A stretch of DNA of 64,000 bases from Pontibacter indicus (GTDB taxonomy: Bacteria; Bacteroidota; Bacteroidia; Cytophagales; Hymenobacteraceae). The DNA lies in assembly GCF_900156345.1 (NCBI RefSeq), contig NZ_FTPP01000002.1, positions 248,001 to 312,000 on the forward strand, given 5' to 3'. Made by a program: the position numbers and the translations under genes. Position 1 is the first letter of the stretch. Each line of letters opens with the position of its first letter. This document shows positions 59,798 through 64,000 of the stretch, in pieces. The notes beneath the pieces are model-generated. The model ran no database searches. It had not been told where the DNA came from and worked only from the letters and a program-made list of their open reading frames with translations.

Positions 59798-61738
59798 AGT
59801 TTTTATAGTCGCTTTAAATGTCATGTAAAAAACGGAAACAAGATAAGCACTGCAATCATTCAAAAAACCTTATTTTTACCAGAAGCACCTAGCATATCAC
59901 CCTTGTCTATACCAACGCCCATACTCCAGGTTACGGATCTGGAGACCACTTTCGCCACACGCCAAGGTATAGTCCGGGCGGTGGATGGGATTTCTTTTGC
60001 TGTATACCCCGGTGAGGCAGTGGCAATAGTAGGCGAGTCAGGGTCGGGGAAGTCGGTGACGGCACTCTCGCTGCTGCAACTGCTGGACCCTAATGCGCAG
60101 ACAAGCGGAAAGGCTATGTTTGAATCAAGACGGCTAGGAGCAGTTGACGTGCTGCAGCTGAAGGAAAAGCAATTGCAACAGGTTCGGGGCAACGAGATCG
60201 GGATGATTTTTCAGGACCCCAGGTCCTCACTCAACCCCGTCCATACCTGTGGACAACAAGTAGCGGAGGTACTCTTGTGGCACCAGCGTATTCCCAAAGA
60301 AGAGGCGAGGGAACGCGTATTGTACCTTTTTGAACAAGCCAGACTGCCTAGGCCGGAACAGATCTACGACACTTATCCACACCAAATTTCCGGTGGGCAA
60401 AAGCAACGCGTCATGATCGCCATGGCCATGGCCTGTAAGCCCAGCCTCCTGATCGCCGACGAGCCAACGACCGCCCTGGACGTAACGGTGCAGTCGCGTA
60501 TGCTTTCGTTGATTGACGAGTTGCGAGTGAAGCAGAACATGGCCGTGCTGTTTATCAGTCACGATCTGGGCGTGGTGGCCGAGATAGCCGACCGTGTGCT
60601 AGTGATGTACAAAGGCCGTGTGGTGGAGCAGGGTAAGGTGCTCGACATCTTCACTAATCCCCAGCACCCCTATACCAAAGGCCTGCTGGCCTGCCGGCCT
60701 ACGCTCAGTACCAAACCGCAGTCCAAATTGGCTACGGTGGCCGACTTTATGGAAGAGGACAAGCAGGGCATTATCCATGAAAAGAAGCAGCAGGTATACG
60801 AGCCGTCTCTGGTGGATGTTGTGAATGCCTATGTAGGCACGGTAACAGGTATCAAGCAACAGCGCGATAACAGCCAAAAGCCGCCTTTGCTGCAGGTGGA
60901 GGATTTACAAGTACATTTCCCTATCAGAAAGGGTATTTTCTCCCGCACCACAGGCTATGTAAAAGCTGTGGACGGTGTGAGCTTCGATGCAAAGCACGGC
61001 GAGACGATCGCGTTGGTGGGCGAGTCAGGAAGTGGTAAGACTACGTTAGGGCGTGCCATTCTGCAGTTGGTGGAGCCGACGGCGGGGAGGGTTTTGTTCG
61101 AAGGAGAAGATCTTGCCAGCATGAAGGCGGAAACCCTGCGGCAGAGCCGCCGCCATTTCCAAATGATTTTCCAAGACCCCTATACCTCGCTCAACCCCAT
61201 GCACACCGTAGGCGAGGCCATCCTGGAGCCAATGCGTGTGCATAAGTTGTACGGAAGCGACAAAGAACGCCGTGGTAATATGTTGGAACTACTTGAGAGG
61301 GTAGGTCTTACGTCAGCGCATGCGCAGCGTTATCCACAGTCCTTTTCGGGTGGGCAACGGCAGCGGATCGCCATTGCACGCGCCCTGGCGCTGCAGCCCA
61401 AACTGTTGATCTGCGACGAGTCGGTGTCGGCGCTGGATGTGTCGGTGCAGGCGCAGGTGCTCAACCTGCTCAACGAGCTTAAGCGCGATTTCAATATGAC
61501 GTACCTTTTCATCACCCACGACTTGGCCGTGGCCCGGCACATGAGCGACCGCATTCTGGTGATGCATGAAGGGCGCATTGTGGAGCAGGGAACGCCGGCG
61601 CAGCTCTTTCAAAACCCACAGCATGCCTATACCCGTTCGCTGCTGCAAGCTATACCTGCGGGCGGCCCCGAGGCCATTGTGGCGGCGCAGGAAAAGCGGG
61701 AAGTCCTGAGATCAGGTATAGCGCAACATCAGGATTAA
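59792..61738 (+). CDS. fused oligopeptide/dipeptide ABC transporter ATPase
   Basis: 648-residue cytosolic ATPase with two nucleotide-binding domains in one chain, like YejF or GsiA. The first has Walker A GESGSGKS near 78, signature ISGGQKQRV near 202 and Walker [13 protein letters not shown]. The second has GESGSGKT near 413, FSGGQRQRI near 517 and [12 protein letters not shown]. Each ends with the oligopeptide-transporter C-terminal pattern ([25 protein letters not shown]). The permease genes are not adjacent here. A start at TTG 59903 (codon 38), just before [13 protein letters not shown], is a serious alternative, because the first 37 residues do not look like ABC sequence and overlap the divergent gene. 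Confidence 0.92.
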   Translation: MHSFYSRFKCHVKNGNKISTAIIQKTLFLPEAPSISPLSIPTPILQVTDLETTFATRQGIVRAVDGISFAVYPGEAVAIVGESGSGKSVTALSLLQLLDPNAQTSGKAMFESRRLGAVDVLQLKEKQLQQVRGNEIGMIFQDPRSSLNPVHTCGQQVAEVLLWHQRIPKEEARERVLYLFEQARLPRPEQIYDTYPHQISGGQKQRVMIAMAMACKPSLLIADEPTTALDVTVQSRMLSLIDELRVKQNMAVLFISHDLGVVAEIADRVLVMYKGRVVEQGKVLDIFTNPQHPYTKGLLACRPTLSTKPQSKLATVADFMEEDKQGIIHEKKQQVYEPSLVDVVNAYVGTVTGIKQQRDNSQKPPLLQVEDLQVHFPIRKGIFSRTTGYVKAVDGVSFDAKHGETIALVGESGSGKTTLGRAILQLVEPTAGRVLFEGEDLASMKAETLRQSRRHFQMIFQDPYTSLNPMHTVGEAILEPMRVHKLYGSDKERRGNMLELLERVGLTSAHAQRYPQSFSGGQRQRIAIARALALQPKLLICDESVSALDVSVQAQVLNLLNELKRDFNMTYLFITHDLAVARHMSDRILVMHEGRIVEQGTPAQLFQNPQHAYTRSLLQAIPAGGPEAIVAAQEKREVLRSGIAQHQD

Positions 61739-61910
61739 TATAACCATCCGGATAGTCCTTATATAGACTTTTCTCTATAATTTCACCTGAAATTTAACAG
61801 CTTTTAACCTTAGCCTGCCTTGCGGGCGTATAGAGGCAAAACCATTTCAACCAATGCTTATCCTGGCCCAAGATGCGGCATACCTGCACTGGCCAATAGA
61901 AACAAGATAC
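61739..61910. other. short spacer upstream of rnr
   Basis: This 172-base spacer contains an AT-rich part (61739-61800) and an in-frame ATG for the following gene at 61854. No -7 consensus or hairpin stands out. Confidence 0.5.
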
Positions 61911-64000
61911 ATGAGAAGTAAAAGACCAAGCAAAGGCGGCAGAGACAAAGACAGCCGCAACGATAGAGGCGGCTCCCGCAGAGGCGAGTCTTCCAGAAGA
62001 GAACCATCAGCCGACAGAGGCTCCCGCAGAGGCAACGACCGCAAAGGGGGTGGCAAAGACCGTTCGGCCAAAGGCATTGTGCTGGAGATGTTCTCCAGTA
62101 GCCCCGACACCGTTTTCACGCAGCGCCAGATAACCCGACGACTAGGTATAGTTGACAAGAAAGGCCGCGAACAGCTGCAGGGCATCCTGGTGAACCTGGT
62201 GCGAGAAAACAAGGTGCTGCTCATCGACGGCGACAAATTCCAGCTTAACCTGCGTGTCAACATCATCACGGGCCGCGTAGATTTGGCCAACAGCAAGTAT
62301 GCCTACATCGTGTCGGAGGACACAGAAGATGACGTGCGTGTGTTCCGCGAGCACCTGAAATACGCTATGGACGGCGACCTGGTGAAGGTGGAAGTACTGC
62401 CAACGATGCATGGCGGCCGTGCCGAAGGCATGGTGATTGAGGTGCTGGAGCGCTCCCGCACCGAATTGGTGGGTTTGATGGAACTGACCAAAAACTTCGG
62501 CTTTGTGGTACCCGATTTCAAGCGACTCTACTTCGACGTGTTCGTAGGCGAGCGCAACCTGAACGGGGCGCAGTCAGGAGACAAGGTGCTGGTGAAGATC
62601 ATTGAGTGGCCCAAGGAACCTGGGAAGAACCCGACCGGCGAAGTGGTAAGGGTGTTTGGCCAGGCCGGAGAACACGAGGCCGAGATTCACTCCATCATGG
62701 CCGAGTTCGGCTTGCCGTTTGAGTTTCCGGAAGCGGTGGAAGAAGAGGCCGAGCAGATCTCGGACAAGATTCCCGCCGGCGAGATTGCCAAGCGCCGCGA
62801 CATGCGCGACGTCACTACCTTCACCATCGACCCGGCCGACGCCAAGGACTTTGACGATGCACTGTCTATTCAGAAGCTGGAGAACGGCAACTGGGAGATC
62901 GGCGTGCACATTGCCGATGTGACACACTACGTGCACCCGCGCAGCCTGCTCGAGAAAGAAGCCTTCCACAGAGCCACCTCGGTATACCTGGTGGACCGGA
63001 CCATCCCCATGCTGCCCGAGCGCCTTTCCAACAACCTGTGTTCGCTGCGTCCGAACGAAGAGAAGCTGACTTTTTCTGCCGTTTTTGAACTGGACGATAA
63101 CGGTAAGCTATACAACGAGTGGTTTGGCCGCACCATTATTTACTCCGACCGCCGCTTTGCCTACGAAGAGGCGCAGGAGCGCATTGAGACAGGCAAGGGC
63201 GACTTTGCCGAAGAAATCAACATTTTGAATGGCATCGCAAAGAAACTGCAGGCGAAGCGCTTTAAAAACGGCGCCATCAGCTTCGAGACGGTAGAAGTGA
63301 AGTTCAGGCTCGACGAGACGGGCAAACCGCTTTCCATCTATGTGAAGGAGCGCAAGGACGCCCACAAGCTGATCGAGGAATTCATGCTGCTGGCAAACAA
63401 AAAGGTGGCCGAGTTTGTCTACGGCTTAGGCAAAGGCAAGAAGCGCCCGACCATGGTGTACCGCACACACGGCTCCCCAGACCCCGACAAGCTAAGTACG
63501 TTCTCGCTCTTTGCCCGTAAGTTTGGCTATAAGGTGGACCCGGAAGGCGATATTTCGGAAGAGTTGAACAACCTGACGCACGAAATTGAGGGCAAACCCG
63601 AGCAGAGCGTGTTGCAGAACTTGGCGATTCGCACGATGGCCAAGGCCAAGTATAGCACCGAGCCGGAGGGCCACTTCGGCTTGGCCTTCGACCACTATTC
63701 GCACTTTACGTCGCCCATCCGTCGATATCCGGATATGATGGCGCACCGCCTGCTGCAGCATTACCTGGACGGTGGCACTTCAGAAGACAAAGAGGCTTTT
63801 GAGGAGCGTTGCCGCCATTCTTCGGAGATGGAGAAGCGCGCCGCCGACGCTGAACGCGCCTCTATCAAGTACAAGCAGGTAGAGTTCATGAAAGACACGA
63901 TTGGCAATCAGTACAAAGGAATTGTGTCTGGTGTGACAGAATGGGGTATATTTGTGGAGATTGAAGAGAACAAGTGCGAAGGCATGGTGCGCCTCTCGAG
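61911..64000 (+). CDS. rnr: ribonuclease R, C-terminally cut by the window edge
   Basis: 696 complete codons visible, open at the right edge. A highly basic Arg/Ser/Gly-rich N-terminus (residues 1-50) is followed by a helix-turn-helix-like and cold-shock-like region and then the RNB catalytic domain with TIDPADAKDFDDALS near 307-321, whose Asp residues bind Mg2+. HYSHFTSPIRRYPDMMAHR near 600 is the family signature. The last residues (GIVSGVTEWGIFVEIEE) start the S1 domain. RNase R degrades structured RNA 3' to 5'. ATG 61911 is favoured, with ATG 61854 in the same frame possible. The basic tail is longer than in E. coli RNase R. Confidence 0.95.
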   Translation, partial: MRSKRPSKGGRDKDSRNDRGGSRRGESSRREPSADRGSRRGNDRKGGGKDRSAKGIVLEMFSSSPDTVFTQRQITRRLGIVDKKGREQLQGILVNLVRENKVLLIDGDKFQLNLRVNIITGRVDLANSKYAYIVSEDTEDDVRVFREHLKYAMDGDLVKVEVLPTMHGGRAEGMVIEVLERSRTELVGLMELTKNFGFVVPDFKRLYFDVFVGERNLNGAQSGDKVLVKIIEWPKEPGKNPTGEVVRVFGQAGEHEAEIHSIMAEFGLPFEFPEAVEEEAEQISDKIPAGEIAKRRDMRDVTTFTIDPADAKDFDDALSIQKLENGNWEIGVHIADVTHYVHPRSLLEKEAFHRATSVYLVDRTIPMLPERLSNNLCSLRPNEEKLTFSAVFELDDNGKLYNEWFGRTIIYSDRRFAYEEAQERIETGKGDFAEEINILNGIAKKLQAKRFKNGAISFETVEVKFRLDETGKPLSIYVKERKDAHKLIEEFMLLANKKVAEFVYGLGKGKKRPTMVYRTHGSPDPDKLSTFSLFARKFGYKVDPEGDISEELNNLTHEIEGKPEQSVLQNLAIRTMAKAKYSTEPEGHFGLAFDHYSHFTSPIRRYPDMMAHRLLQHYLDGGTSEDKEAFEERCRHSSEMEKRAADAERASIKYKQVEFMKDTIGNQYKGIVSGVTEWGIFVEIEENKCEGMVRLS

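Noticed and set aside
1..64000. CRISPR arrays, insertion sequences, prophage or integrative elements
   Set aside because: No regularly spaced repeats, transposase, integrase or phage genes were found on either strand.

Overview
This window looks like a chromosomal segment of a Bacteroidota bacterium, most likely a Cytophagales/Hymenobacteraceae member close to Pontibacter. The evidence is a type IX secretion (T9SS) cargo protein with a C-terminal sorting tail, a PorP/SprF-GldJ gene pair, many lineage-typical lipoproteins and DUF proteins (DUF4105, DUF4175, DUF4382, DUF4385), a FeoB-associated Cys-rich protein, and at least ten Bacteroidota-type -7 promoter boxes (TAnnTTTG) upstream of genes. 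I see no rRNA, tRNA, CRISPR array, prophage or insertion sequence. Genus assignment is inference.

Layout. 0-5 kb: a T9SS-exported protein, a metallophosphoesterase and a leftward cluster of two tiny hydrophilic proteins with a short-chain dehydrogenase. 4.8-9 kb: rightward housekeeping genes (pterin dehydratase, rsmI, DUF4105 protein, inositol monophosphatase, small proteins). 9-18.5 kb: leftward genes (MscS channel, radical SAM, baeRF-like protein, TlpA-like thioredoxin, radA, multi-PAS histidine kinase). 18.7-28.3 kb: rightward genes (fumC, TerC, a GbsR-like regulator with two paralogous membrane proteins, tandem msrB genes, dgkA, DinB). 28.4-32.4 kb: leftward DUF4382 lipoprotein and a large AsmA-like protein. 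32.5-46.2 kb: mostly rightward (PorP/SprF, gldJ, xth, DUF4175, a HATPase-ybeY-mnmG run, methyltransferase, Ig-like lipoprotein). 46.19-47.84 kb: a 1.65 kb gene-free region. 47.8-64 kb: mostly rightward (cation/proton antiporter, DUF4385, glyS, ileS, lspA, oligopeptide ABC ATPase, partial rnr).

Three signals stand out. First, the octamer AGGTATAG/CTATACCT is scattered through genes and spacers at about one copy per kb (about 70 by hand count, against about 2 expected by chance), a density like that of DNA-uptake or other genome-wide address motifs. Second, the window probably contains or borders the replication origin: a perfect ParB parS palindrome lies just before mnmG, the 46.2-47.8 kb spacer carries a cluster of DnaA-box-like sequences beside an AT-rich stretch, and G/C skew of non-coding DNA reverses between 22 kb and 46 kb. 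The octamer's preferred strand appears to reverse there too. Third, a GbsR-like regulator flanked by palindromic TTTCAATAA-type operators precedes two paralogous small membrane proteins of unknown function.

Functionally, most of the window is core metabolism, envelope biogenesis, translation and repair. The T9SS cargo, PorP/SprF and GldJ point to a working secretion/gliding apparatus. Starts were adjusted inward wherever a longer reading frame began at GTG/TTG or lacked a plausible N-terminus. All family assignments are by eye from the protein sequences, and all counts were made by hand.
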